Assembly (NCBI RefSeq): GCF_000499785.1 | Contig: NZ_HG726021.1 | Location: 332,814-396,813, forward strand | Direction of reading: 5' to 3' | Source of the DNA: Bacteroides neonati | GTDB lineage: Bacteria; Bacteroidota; Bacteroidia; Bacteroidales; Bacteroidaceae | DNA: 64,000 nt | Shown: one piece after another, positions 56,487-64,000 of the stretch | Numbering within the stretch: the first letter of the stretch is position 1 | Layout of the letters: each line of letters opens with the position of its first letter | The notes under the pieces: generated by a model | The model's input: only the letters and a program-made list of their open reading frames with translations | Told to the model about the DNA's origin: nothing | Database searches by the model: none | Position numbers and translations under genes: made by a program

Positions 56487-57662
56487 CTAACGCTTACTTC
56501 TGATAGTATATCCCAGACTCAGAAACAGAAACTTGGCTGAAGAGAGGTTGCTGGCATTTACACCGACAGTTCCATATAAGTTTTCTTTTAGATAACATTT
56601 AAGTCCTATGATTTGATAGAAACGCTTATCCTGCTGGTTATGGACAACATTATATCCTAAATTGGCAAACAGAGAAAAGCCTTCTGCTACCAATTCACCG
56701 TAAGCAGCCACACCAAGTGACAACCTCCGGTGAAATGGAGCTAATCTGACCGATTGTTGGTCACCATCTACTTCTATTTCCGCATGACTGCTTGCGTCGT
56801 ATACCAAATGGGCTGATATTCCGTATTTATAATTATAATTGGGAACAATGCAAAAGTTATAGTTCAAACCCGTTACATCGAAATTGTAATTGAGTGGCCT
56901 CCTCACATCCGACTTTTCAGAGTGGATCATTATCTGCCGCAATGAAGCGGTAACAGAAATATCATGCTCAAAATGCTTTTTAAACAAAGGCGGTTTCTCG
57001 ATTGACCAAGGCTGACGGTCGGCTTGCCGGAATTTGTATCGTAGAGAAAGGGTAGGCGAAAACATATTCAATCCATTATTAGGCTTCCGGGTCCCCCCAT
57101 TGGAGTAATGCGACAGCATGACACCTGCCTGTAAGTCCAGGTGTGGGTTGATATTCCAGCGCAGATGAGGTTCAACGGCAATAAAAACCGCCCAACGGGC
57201 GCCAATAGCACCATTTTCCGGATTAAGTGCCGGATCGTAAGGCTTCCAATTGAAAGAATATCCCAAATTACCTTCATAGCCGATAGATAACTTCGGAGAA
57301 AGTCTTTTCAACTCAGCTCCATAAAAAAGATACAAAGTGATGGGAGTTCCAATATCTTTGTTCCGGGAGAAATCTGTAAGATGCAGTCCGACTCCCATAT
57401 AAGGCATTCCATATACTCCATCTTGCCACCTTCTGCCGGTAGAGGCATAACCATATTGCAGACTGACAGCGTTGAACCAAGGAATACGTTTATTCCCCCT
57501 TACGATAGGTGTGGTAGGAAGAACTGTACCTCCGGCTGATTTTATCTGCATAAATGGAATGTAATTTCTTGTTGAATCTTGTTGAATCTCTGTCCCCATT
57601 GCATTGAGAGATAGACCGGCAGCAAATAAAACTGCAATTATCCTGTTAATTATTCGTTTCAT
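56487..57662 (-). CDS. PagL-like acyloxyacyl hydrolase (lipid A deacylase family)
   Basis: This 391-residue protein has a signal peptide (AVLFAAGLSLNAMG) and a predicted beta-barrel. The signature LSHYSNGGTRKPNNGLN (about residues 183-199) matches the PagL active site: H185 and S187 correspond to the catalytic His and Ser. The acidic third residue of PagL (PNxGxE) is Asn (N199) here. PagL removes the 3-O-linked acyl chain from lipid A in the outer membrane. The protein is longer than Pseudomonas PagL, with an extended C-terminal barrel half. It diverges from the phosphoethanolamine transferase gene, pointing to lipid A remodelling. Confidence 0.8.
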   Translation of the reverse strand: MKRIINRIIAVLFAAGLSLNAMGTEIQQDSTRNYIPFMQIKSAGGTVLPTTPIVRGNKRIPWFNAVSLQYGYASTGRRWQDGVYGMPYMGVGLHLTDFSRNKDIGTPITLYLFYGAELKRLSPKLSIGYEGNLGYSFNWKPYDPALNPENGAIGARWAVFIAVEPHLRWNINPHLDLQAGVMLSHYSNGGTRKPNNGLNMFSPTLSLRYKFRQADRQPWSIEKPPLFKKHFEHDISVTASLRQIMIHSEKSDVRRPLNYNFDVTGLNYNFCIVPNYNYKYGISAHLVYDASSHAEIEVDGDQQSVRLAPFHRRLSLGVAAYGELVAEGFSLFANLGYNVVHNQQDKRFYQIIGLKCYLKENLYGTVGVNASNLSSAKFLFLSLGYTIRSKR

Positions 57663-57976
57663 AATTTCCTGAGATTATTCTCTGAATTTATCTTGATGGC
57701 AACAAACTTAGCGTATTTAAAGAAGGTGGAATGAGTCTGGTTCCCCAGATGATAATATAGGCAACTTATGTGTAAGATTTCTTATTTGAGTTGCTTGTTG
57801 TGCTTAAAGTTCAGGGAATAGAGTTCAGAACTCAGTTCATTTTAGCTATTAGCAATTCAGTTGGTAAAAATTGCAACTTAGGCACAGGTCTATTATGTGT
57901 CGGCAAGGATTACTATAACTTTGCGCCAGAGAAAGGTAAGATAATGTCAGTAATCACATAATTAAAAACTCCGGAT
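57663..57976. promoter_or_regulatory. Divergent regulatory region between the PagL-like gene and the small ORF/eptA operon
   Basis: There is no gene in this stretch. GAGTTC-A-GAACTC (57821-57833) is a perfect 13-base palindrome, and TAACTTTG (57916-57923) is a -7 box for the plus-strand operon starting at 57977. The palindrome lies about 85 bases upstream of that box. Confidence 0.5.
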
Positions 57977-58126
57977 ATGAAGACAGGAAAATATCTCAAA
58001 CATTTTAGCTTGGAACAGCCTAAATGTTTCTTGCTGATATATAAGGTTACAGAAGCTATTCTAATGCTCGGCATTGTCTTGCTTATATCACTTTGTTATA
58101 AATATATCTGTTCCATATTTCGATAG
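57977..58126 (+). CDS. Small 49-residue membrane protein ahead of the phosphoethanolamine transferase
   Basis: A complete frame starts MKTGKYLKHFSLEQPKC and ends KYICSIFR. It has one hydrophobic segment, LLIYKVTEAILMLGIVLLIS (about 19-38), and basic residues at both ends. It lies 54 bases after the promoter box and 39 bases before the transferase gene, the only frame in this gap on this strand with a good start and a membrane helix. A role in assisting or regulating the transferase is plausible but not shown. I do not recognise a family. Confidence 0.5.
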   Translation: MKTGKYLKHFSLEQPKCFLLIYKVTEAILMLGIVLLISLCYKYICSIFR

Positions 58127-58165
58127 TACTACACAATAAACACATTCTAACAGATTGAAGTAACT

Positions 58166-59887
58166 ATGAGAACCTTTAGTTTAATAATGAGATTTACCGA
58201 AGAGTTAGGAAGAATACTTGTTGAGGGGTGGCGCCGTTTTGTGAAAGCGGAAATGTACTTCTATCTTTTTCTGCTCATCCTGGTTATTCCGAATATCATC
58301 CTATGTTATACGGAACCCTTGTCACTAATGGCTAAAATATGTAACGTCCTACTGCCGTTTGGTGTTTATTACCTGGTAATGACATTGTCGAGGAATTATG
58401 GCAGGACGTTTTGGATACTGTTTCCTGTTCTGTTTTTCGGTGCATTTCAGATCGTACTGCTTTTTTTGTACGGGCAATCGGTTATTGCAGTAGACATGTT
58501 CCTGAACCTGATAACAACCAATTATGGCGAAGCGATGGAACTGCTGGATAATCTGATGCCGGCAATCACTCTCGTTGTACTACTCTATGTCCCTGCATTA
58601 ATCTTTGCTACCATGTCCATCATCGGGAAACGGAAGCTGTCATCCGTATTCCTCTCCCGGGAACGACCTATAGCCATATTGGCTTTGATCATCGGCATAT
58701 TCTCATTGGGGATATCTTATCTGGCAGATAAGAATTACAAGCCAATGACCGATTTATATCCGGTAAACGTATGTTATAACGTGTACCTTGCTTTTCAGCG
58801 GGATGCAAAAACATGCCGTTACTACCAGACATCCGACAGCTTCACGTATCAGGCAAAAGCCTCCCACCCATTAAAAGAGCGAGAAGTCTATGTGATGGTG
58901 GTTGGCGAAACTGCCCGTTCCCAAAATTGGGCATTAAATGGATACGACCGTCCCACTAATCCCGAACTAAGAAAAGTAAAGGGGCTGACTTCCTTTACAC
59001 AGGCATTCACGGAGACTAACACGACGCACAAAAGCGTTCCGATGCTACTTTCACCAATAACAGCCTACAATTTTGATTCTATCTATTATCAAAAAGGTAT
59101 CATCACCGCTTTCAAGGAAGCAGGATTCCGGACGGCTTTCTTCTCCAATCAACGCTATAATAATTCGCTTATCGACTTTTTGGGTAAAGAAGCGGACACT
59201 TGGAACTTCCTTAAAGAGCGTGCTATCAATGCCAACCATATCGTTTATGACGACGAGCTCCTTGAGCTCGTATCCAACGAGTTGAAGAGTCGTGACCGGA
59301 AGCAGTTTATCGTGCTTCATACATACGGTTCTCATTTCAACTACAAGGAGCGTTATCCCTCAGAAATGGCTTTCTTCAAACCTGATACCCCTATGGATGC
59401 AACTGCGAAAAATAGAAATTCGCTATTGAACGCATATGATAATACCATCCGCTATACGGACTATTTTTTAGCTCGGCTCATCCGGTTGTTGAACGAAGAA
59501 GATATGAATGCCGCACTGCTATACACTTCGGATCACGGCGAAGACATCTATGACGATGACAGACATCTCTTCCTGCATGCCTCTCCGATAGCCTCCAGCT
59601 ATCAGTTGCACGTTCCGTTTCTGATATGGATGTCTGATAAATACCAACAGACCTATCCGGAATCGCTCAAAGCAGTTCAGGCAAACAAGGTAAAGCGTGT
59701 ATCATCCAGTGCATCATTTTTTCAAACGATGCTGGAATTAGGTGGGATCAAAACACCTTATCTCAATGATTCATTGTCTGTAACTAGTCATCTTTATGCG
59801 GGAAGACCGGGAGTCTATCTGAATGATCACAACAAGGCATGTTTATTGAATGAGGAACAGAGTAACTGCAATAATACATCGAGATAG
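58166..59887 (+). CDS. Phosphoethanolamine transferase (EptA-like, alkaline-phosphatase fold)
   Basis: This 573-residue inner-membrane enzyme has about five hydrophobic segments in the first 190 residues and a periplasmic sulfatase/alkaline-phosphatase domain (about 230-560). The nucleophile is probably T287 in TNTTHKSVPML, equivalent to the TxxSVP motif of EptA. Zinc ligands include E248 in VVGETARSQNW and YTSDHGEDIYDD. VLHTYGSHFNYKERYP and the DRP-type loop GYDRPTNPEL are also typical. It should add phosphoethanolamine to lipid A or a surface glycan. The divergent PagL-like gene supports lipid A. A second ATG lies 7 codons downstream. Confidence 0.87.
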   Translation: MRTFSLIMRFTEELGRILVEGWRRFVKAEMYFYLFLLILVIPNIILCYTEPLSLMAKICNVLLPFGVYYLVMTLSRNYGRTFWILFPVLFFGAFQIVLLFLYGQSVIAVDMFLNLITTNYGEAMELLDNLMPAITLVVLLYVPALIFATMSIIGKRKLSSVFLSRERPIAILALIIGIFSLGISYLADKNYKPMTDLYPVNVCYNVYLAFQRDAKTCRYYQTSDSFTYQAKASHPLKEREVYVMVVGETARSQNWALNGYDRPTNPELRKVKGLTSFTQAFTETNTTHKSVPMLLSPITAYNFDSIYYQKGIITAFKEAGFRTAFFSNQRYNNSLIDFLGKEADTWNFLKERAINANHIVYDDELLELVSNELKSRDRKQFIVLHTYGSHFNYKERYPSEMAFFKPDTPMDATAKNRNSLLNAYDNTIRYTDYFLARLIRLLNEEDMNAALLYTSDHGEDIYDDDRHLFLHASPIASSYQLHVPFLIWMSDKYQQTYPESLKAVQANKVKRVSSSASFFQTMLELGGIKTPYLNDSLSVTSHLYAGRPGVYLNDHNKACLLNEEQSNCNNTSR

Positions 59888-59943
59888 ACTAATTAGTCAA
59901 GTAAATTGAATCAAAAAGTCAAATGAGTAGGCTTGATTATCGC

Positions 59944-59951
59944 TAACTTTG
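59944..59951 (+). promoter_or_regulatory. -7 box for the AraC/flavodoxin operon
   Basis: TAACTTTG fits TAnnTTTG and lies 35 bases before the ATG at 59987, after the transferase gene. Confidence 0.55.
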
Positions 59952-59986
59952 CAGCATCAATCAATTAGAAATGTGGTTACTGAGAA

Positions 59987-60865
59987 ATGAAGATGGAAAA
60001 AATTATCAAAGTACCGACGACTTTAGTAGCCAAGCCCGTCTTGTACGGCACGCTCGAAATGGACGGCTGTACCGTCATCCAGCAGTGCATCGACAGTATG
60101 GCTCGCAGCGGGACGATGTTTATGCAGTCGCACGTGCTGATTCTGATGCTCGACGGGCAGATCACATTCAGACATGGAAAACAGTCCCATGTGGTTCGCA
60201 AGAACGAAATGATTTTGCTAAAAAAAGCGACCTCTGTGCAGTTCGAGATGATGGGAGACGCTGAAAACGGGGATATTTATGACGGGACGATGATCTGCAT
60301 TCAGAATGAACTACTGAAAGAGTTTATCACAACTGCTAAGATCCAAACACCTCAAGTAAAGGATATTGTAAAAACAGCGGTACACCCGATGGATAGCCGA
60401 CTGATATCTTTCGTGCAGTCACTCGCACCCTACTATAATGCCCCGGTAACAATAAACCCGGCGTTATTGAAACTGAAAGTCATGGAACTGCTTTTCAATG
60501 TGGCGGAATGCAGTGAGGATGCGTTCAGGCAGATGTTACAGTTGCTGAAGCCCGTAAAAGCCGATATTCGCCACGTAGTCGAACATAATTATACCAACCC
60601 TTTAATCTTACCGGAACTTGCTTATTTGTCCGGTCGCAGCCTGTCGGGATTCAAACGCGAATTTCAAGCCATCTACAATATGCCGCCTGCACAATGGCTC
60701 CTCGGCAAGCGGCTGGAGAGGGCAGCGGATATGCTGAAAAATACACCCATGAGCGTTACCGATATATGCTTCACACTGGGATTTGAGAGTCCTGCCCATT
60801 TCTCCCGTGCGTTTAAGAAACAGTACGGATATTCCCCCGCTCATTATAAATTAAATAATCAATAA
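59987..60865 (+). CDS. AraC family transcriptional regulator
   Basis: This 292-residue regulator has a cupin-like N-terminal domain (about 15-130, TFRHGKQSHVVRKNEMILLK) and a C-terminal AraC helix-turn-helix pair (PLILPELAYLSGRSLSGFKR; MSVTDICFTLGFESPAHFSR; ending YGYSPAHYKLNNQ). It is followed after 8 bases by a flavin-reductase-like gene and then by a lipoprotein flavodoxin, and probably controls them. The ligand is unknown. An ATG two codons further in (MEKIIK) could also be the start. Confidence 0.85.
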   Translation: MKMEKIIKVPTTLVAKPVLYGTLEMDGCTVIQQCIDSMARSGTMFMQSHVLILMLDGQITFRHGKQSHVVRKNEMILLKKATSVQFEMMGDAENGDIYDGTMICIQNELLKEFITTAKIQTPQVKDIVKTAVHPMDSRLISFVQSLAPYYNAPVTINPALLKLKVMELLFNVAECSEDAFRQMLQLLKPVKADIRHVVEHNYTNPLILPELAYLSGRSLSGFKREFQAIYNMPPAQWLLGKRLERAADMLKNTPMSVTDICFTLGFESPAHFSRAFKKQYGYSPAHYKLNNQ

Positions 60866-60873
60866 AAAGCAAC

Positions 60874-61425
60874 ATGAAAAGAATTGTAGTAATTACCTCC
60901 AGCCCACACAAAGACGGCAACAGCAATAAGTTGGCCGAAGCATTCATTAAAGGGGCAACCTCAGCCGGACATCAGGTGTCGCGCTTCGACGCTTCGTCCA
61001 AAGAGATAAAACCCTGCATCGGTTGCAATAATTGTTTTTCAAAAGAGGATTGTGCCTGTATATCCAAGGATGACTTTAACGAAGCGGCAACCCTCATTAT
61101 GCAATCGGATATGGTGGTGTTCGCGACGCCAGTCTATTGGTATACCTATCCTGCGAAAATGAAAGCTGTCATCGATAAGTTCTATTCATTCCTGATGACG
61201 GATCGACCGGAGACCAAAAACAAAGAGACGCTTCTGCTGGCAGCCGCCGGAGATCAAAATACAGCCGTGTTCGACCTGCTTTTACAGGAGTACAAAATGA
61301 CGGTTTCAGCACTTCAATGGAGTGCCCAAGAACCGTTGTTGGTTCCAGGCGTATTGGCTGTAAACGATATTTTGAAACAGCCGGGTTATCTCTCGCAGGC
61401 TGAAAATCTGGGGGAAAGCATCTGA
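60874..61425 (+). CDS. NAD(P)H-dependent FMN reductase / flavodoxin-fold protein with cysteine cluster
   Basis: This 183-residue cytoplasmic flavoprotein starts VVITSSPHKDGNSNKLAEAF, the FMN-phosphate loop of the iron-sulfur-flavoprotein/NADPH-dependent FMN reductase family. The cysteine cluster CIGCNNCFSKEDCAC (about 47-61) may bind a metal or iron-sulfur centre or be redox-active. Further family motifs are DMVVFATPVYWYTYPAKMKA and LLAAAGDQNT. It lies 8 bases after the AraC gene and 38 bases before the lipoprotein flavodoxin. The substrate is not known. Confidence 0.8.
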   Translation: MKRIVVITSSPHKDGNSNKLAEAFIKGATSAGHQVSRFDASSKEIKPCIGCNNCFSKEDCACISKDDFNEAATLIMQSDMVVFATPVYWYTYPAKMKAVIDKFYSFLMTDRPETKNKETLLLAAAGDQNTAVFDLLLQEYKMTVSALQWSAQEPLLVPGVLAVNDILKQPGYLSQAENLGESI

Positions 61426-61463
61426 AACATCTCTTTTATTCTAACAGAAAAATACAGAACATC

Positions 61464-62012
61464 ATGAAACAACTTTTTTTAATGTTGGTTACGGCTTTTG
61501 CTATCACGTCTTGCGGACAGCACGCACAAGAAAAAACGCTCGTCGTTTACTTCTCGCACACCAATAACACGGCTACTATTGCTGAATATATCCAATCTCT
61601 AACCGATGCCGATACTTTTCGTATAGAACCTGTTATGCCCTATCCCTCGGTATACGAACAGCACGAACCCATAGCAAAGAAAGAGAGGGACGAACAGGCA
61701 AGACCTGCATTGAAAGCCGAAGTAGAGAATCTGAACGAGTATGACGTCATCTTTATCGGATTCCCCATTTGGTGGGAAGACGCTCCGATGATCATCGCCA
61801 CTTTTCTGGAGAACCACGACTTCACAGGCAAAACCGTTGTTCCGTTCTGCACGCATGGTGGTGGCGGCTCCGGACAGGCTTTCGACCAGGTGAAGAAATA
61901 TGCCTCCTCAGCTAAATACCTTGAAGGATACCAAGTTAAAGGCAGCAGGGCTACTTCAGACAAACCGAACGTCGAACAATGGTTGAAGCGAATCGGAAGG
62001 GTGAAGAACTGA
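61464..62012 (+). CDS. Flavodoxin with lipoprotein signal peptide
   Basis: This 182-residue protein begins with a signal peptide ending in ITSCGQ (lipobox Cys about 17), then a flavodoxin domain: VVYFSHTNNTATIAEYIQ (FMN phosphate loop), VIFIGFPIWWEDAPMIIATF and VVPFCTHGGGGSGQAF. Most flavodoxins are cytoplasmic; here the signal predicts a periplasmic or membrane-anchored protein. It follows the FMN reductase-like gene, forming an AraC-linked redox pair. A terminator hairpin lies about 80 bases downstream. Confidence 0.85.
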   Translation: MKQLFLMLVTAFAITSCGQHAQEKTLVVYFSHTNNTATIAEYIQSLTDADTFRIEPVMPYPSVYEQHEPIAKKERDEQARPALKAEVENLNEYDVIFIGFPIWWEDAPMIIATFLENHDFTGKTVVPFCTHGGGGSGQAFDQVKKYASSAKYLEGYQVKGSRATSDKPNVEQWLKRIGRVKN

Positions 62013-62093
62013 AAACACGCGAAGAACCTATCCTATCCCCTGACCCGATAATCAACAAAACAGAATGCTTTAATAACCTCATCAACAGGAATT

Positions 62094-62130
62094 ATAGCGG
62101 AATAATTAATCCTATTCCGCTATTTTTATT
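62094..62130 (+). terminator. Rho-independent terminator after the flavodoxin gene
   Basis: A perfect 11-base stem (ATAGCGGAATA 62094-62104 with 62113-62123) and 8-base loop are followed by TTTTATTTG. Confidence 0.9.
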
Positions 62131-62221
62131 TGTTTTCGGCAGTTTATTCCCATTATACGCAACTCATTCGGCAAATATGACTGTTTATCCTATAGCCTAT
62201 ATACCTCAATAATTACCTCTG

Positions 62222-62229
62222 TAATTTTG
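62222..62229 (+). promoter_or_regulatory. -7 box for the efflux operon
   Basis: TAATTTTG fits TAnnTTTG and lies 28 bases before the ATG at 62258. Confidence 0.5.
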
Positions 62230-62257
62230 CGTCAGAATAAACTAATTATTATTTCTG

Positions 62258-63550
62258 ATGAAAAAAGTCTTAATCTTATTATCCGTACTTATTCCGTTTG
62301 TCGGGAACGCACAGGAATATTCTCTGGAGCAATATCTTGAGAAAGTCGAACGAGAGAATATAAGTATCAAAAAAGCGCAGAACGAAACGCAGCAAAGTGC
62401 AGAGGATGTGAAAATGGCACGTTCCGAGTATTTGCCGCAGATAGGAGCCACGGCGGGTTATCGTAGGGATTTCAATAACAGCTATATGTTTATCAACGAG
62501 GGAGAGTCTGGGATGGAGGGGGTTCCCAACAAATTCCCTGTGAATTTCAAAAATACACTCAATGGTGCCGTCACTCTGGAGCAGTCTATCTATAATGCCC
62601 CTGCCCTTGCCAACCAAAAAATAGCCAAGTTGGCAAACGCCTACATGAAACTGTCTCAGGCAGATCAGACCAATCAGGTGGTTAAGCAAGGTACACTCCT
62701 GTTTTATCAGGCGCTCTATGCGAAAGAGTCGCTCACTATTTTTTTAGAAAATAGTGCATTGGCACAGAATCAATACCAACAAGTCTGCGAAATGTTTGCA
62801 AACGGACTTGTCAGCGAGTTTGCCATGAAGCAATCCGAACTCTACTATCAGCAGACATTGCCCGATATTGAGAATGCACGGAAAACTGTCGGTAATCTAT
62901 TACGTGAACTTCGCTTGCTTGCCAACATGACGGAGGAGGAACCGTTCGAGATAAAAGGTGAGATTGCCTTGCCGGACGCCTCTCTTGAAGCAACCGGTCA
63001 AGAACGTTTCCCCGGCGGTACACTGAAAATGGAACAAAGCATCAAACGTATGGATTTAGCAAAGCAGGAGATCTCTTTATCCAAGGCGGCGTTTCTTCCT
63101 AAAGTCACTTTCAATCTGGGTTACTCGCTGGACGCTTATGACGATAAATTCCGGTTCAAAGACAGAAACGGAGTCGGCTATGGAACGATCAACTTGAGCA
63201 TCCCCATTTTTTCAGGTGGATACAATCGCTCCAAAGTACGGAAATCGCATCTTGCCTACGAAAAGAGCAAGATGGAATATATGGAACTTGGCAACCAACT
63301 GGAAAAGGAGTATCAAAGCCTGTTGGCTGACAAAACCGTTGCCTCTACCCAAATCAACACCATTCGTAAGATGGTGGAGCTGGCGGACAAGGAAATACAG
63401 GCTTCGGAAGAGAAACTGCGTTTGGGATTGGTCTCAAATCTCGAACTTCGCGAAACGCGTATTTCCTATATACAGGCAAAGCTACAACTACTCAACGCTA
63501 CTCTCGACTATCAGGCTGCAATTGTGAATATTAAAAACTTACTGAAATAA
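62258..63550 (+). CDS. TolC family outer-membrane efflux protein
   Basis: This 430-residue outer-membrane channel has a signal peptide (KKVLILLSVLIPFVGNAQ) and then two repeats of the OEP/TolC coiled-coil-and-barrel pattern (about 25-210 and 225-425), with long helices rich in Gln, Glu, Lys and Ala (for example ENISIKKAQNETQQSAEDVK) and strands such as TINLSIPIFSGGYNRSKVRK. It pairs with the downstream HlyD-type lipoprotein adaptor (20-base gap) to form two parts of a tripartite exporter. The pump gene should lie beyond the window. The substrate is unknown. Confidence 0.88.
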   Translation: MKKVLILLSVLIPFVGNAQEYSLEQYLEKVERENISIKKAQNETQQSAEDVKMARSEYLPQIGATAGYRRDFNNSYMFINEGESGMEGVPNKFPVNFKNTLNGAVTLEQSIYNAPALANQKIAKLANAYMKLSQADQTNQVVKQGTLLFYQALYAKESLTIFLENSALAQNQYQQVCEMFANGLVSEFAMKQSELYYQQTLPDIENARKTVGNLLRELRLLANMTEEEPFEIKGEIALPDASLEATGQERFPGGTLKMEQSIKRMDLAKQEISLSKAAFLPKVTFNLGYSLDAYDDKFRFKDRNGVGYGTINLSIPIFSGGYNRSKVRKSHLAYEKSKMEYMELGNQLEKEYQSLLADKTVASTQINTIRKMVELADKEIQASEEKLRLGLVSNLELRETRISYIQAKLQLLNATLDYQAAIVNIKNLLK

Positions 63551-63570
63551 AAATTAGAACAAATTATATC

Positions 63571-64000
63571 ATGAGAAAAATTGGAATGATAGGGGGAATA
63601 ATTATTTCCTTGCTGGGATTGGTTGCCTGCGGTGGAAACCCGACACCACAGACTCCTGTAGAGAATTCAAAAGATGCGGCCGTAATTGTCAATACTGCCC
63701 GGATAGCGTATGATGATGGTAGTGAGGAGAAACTCTATCATGCGGATTTGCAGTATGCACGCTCCTTTAAGTTTGCACCACAAACAAATGGCATTGCTAC
63801 AAAAGTGATGATTAGTCCCGGGCAAAAGGTGTCCGAAGGGCAAGCGCTTATCGCTTACCCGGTACAGAATTATCAGCTTCAAATGGAACAGCAACAGGCT
63901 GTTTATAAAGATATGCAGAGTAAATTAGAGAAACAGAAAACGCTCCTTGCCAAAGGTTTCGTAGCACGACAGGCGGTGGAAGACCTTGAACTGGAAGTGA
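63571..64000 (+). CDS. Efflux RND periplasmic adaptor (HlyD/AcrA-like) lipoprotein, 5' part
   Basis: The frame from ATG 63571 is open to the window end (about 143 residues). The start MRKIGMIGGIIISLLGLVAC carries a lipobox (LVAC, Cys about 20). It continues with a biotinyl-lipoyl-like half (KFAPQTNGIATKVMISPGQK then VSEGQALIAYPVQNYQ) and the start of a helical hairpin (KDMQSKLEKQKTLLAKGFVA). This order is that of membrane fusion proteins linking an inner-membrane pump to TolC. It is truncated by the window edge. Confidence 0.85.
   Translation, partial: MRKIGMIGGIIISLLGLVACGGNPTPQTPVENSKDAAVIVNTARIAYDDGSEEKLYHADLQYARSFKFAPQTNGIATKVMISPGQKVSEGQALIAYPVQNYQLQMEQQQAVYKDMQSKLEKQKTLLAKGFVARQAVEDLELEV

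Noticed and set aside
1..64000. CRISPR arrays, tRNA or rRNA genes
   Set aside because: No regularly spaced repeat-spacer array, tRNA cloverleaf or rRNA segment was recognised; the only regular repeat is the 4 x 22-base array, which has no spacers.

Overview
The window is chromosomal DNA of a member of the Bacteroidales, most likely Bacteroides or a close relative. The evidence is two SusC/SusD pairs, an ECF sigma/FecR pair, AraC- and LacI-type regulators, genes without clear Shine-Dalgarno sites, and repeated -7 boxes of the TAnnTTTG type (for example TAAGTTTG with TTTG 20 bases upstream at 17771-17802). I found no rRNA, tRNA or CRISPR array.

Layout. 1-24.8 kb is a carbohydrate region. It holds the tail of a ThrE/YjjB-like exporter, 2-keto-3-deoxygluconate catabolism (eda, kdgK) facing a LacI-type regulator across an operator-rich gap, a three-gene operon (sugar porter, DUF5107-TPR protein, family 2 glycosidase) facing an AraC regulator, and a divergent locus with two SusC/SusD pairs pointing outward from a central ECF sigma/anti-sigma cassette. 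The sigma/anti-sigma cassette is bracketed by inverted repeats. 24.9-28.2 kb has an NhaC-type antiporter and a degenerate hybrid two-component regulator. 28.3-44.4 kb is a nitrogen cluster in which nearly every gene is a glutamine amidotransferase or its partner: glmS-purF-carA-carB on the minus strand and gltB-gltD-asnB on the plus strand, fired from one shared 360-base region. 44.5-52.8 kb is patchy: a GDPD-type phosphodiesterase, an atypical tyrosine integrase, a 58-residue histone-H1-like protein, HU, a frameshifted SLOG gene, and a small phage-derived module (neck-like protein, large terminase, DUF5675, HU). 53-64 kb is envelope-related: DUF5686 protein, PagL-like lipid A deacylase, phosphoethanolamine transferase, an AraC-regulated flavodoxin pair, and the start of a TolC/HlyD efflux operon that runs off the right edge.

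The most striking observation is that the large terminase gene is split at its Walker A motif by a 265-base ORF-less group I intron (51354-51618, minus strand). Removing it joins two reading frames into one 529-residue TerL. P1 with a U.G pair at the 5' splice site, P10, P7, the terminal G and GNRA-capped hairpins can be drawn by eye, and the core resembles the phage T4 td intron.

The second is the inverted-repeat architecture around the sigma/FecR cassette. Each arm carries the last seven codons of fecR (VLKELR-stop) followed by the same leader and the same susC start. The left arm therefore holds a fecR tail with no fecR body, which suggests an inversion or duplication that could let one sigma/anti-sigma pair be coupled to either SusC/SusD system. 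The same gap carries four tandem copies of a 22-base near-palindromic unit in exact register. Other points of interest are a 93-base duplicated regulatory block near the lipid A genes and an unlisted 49-residue membrane peptide ahead of the phosphoethanolamine transferase.
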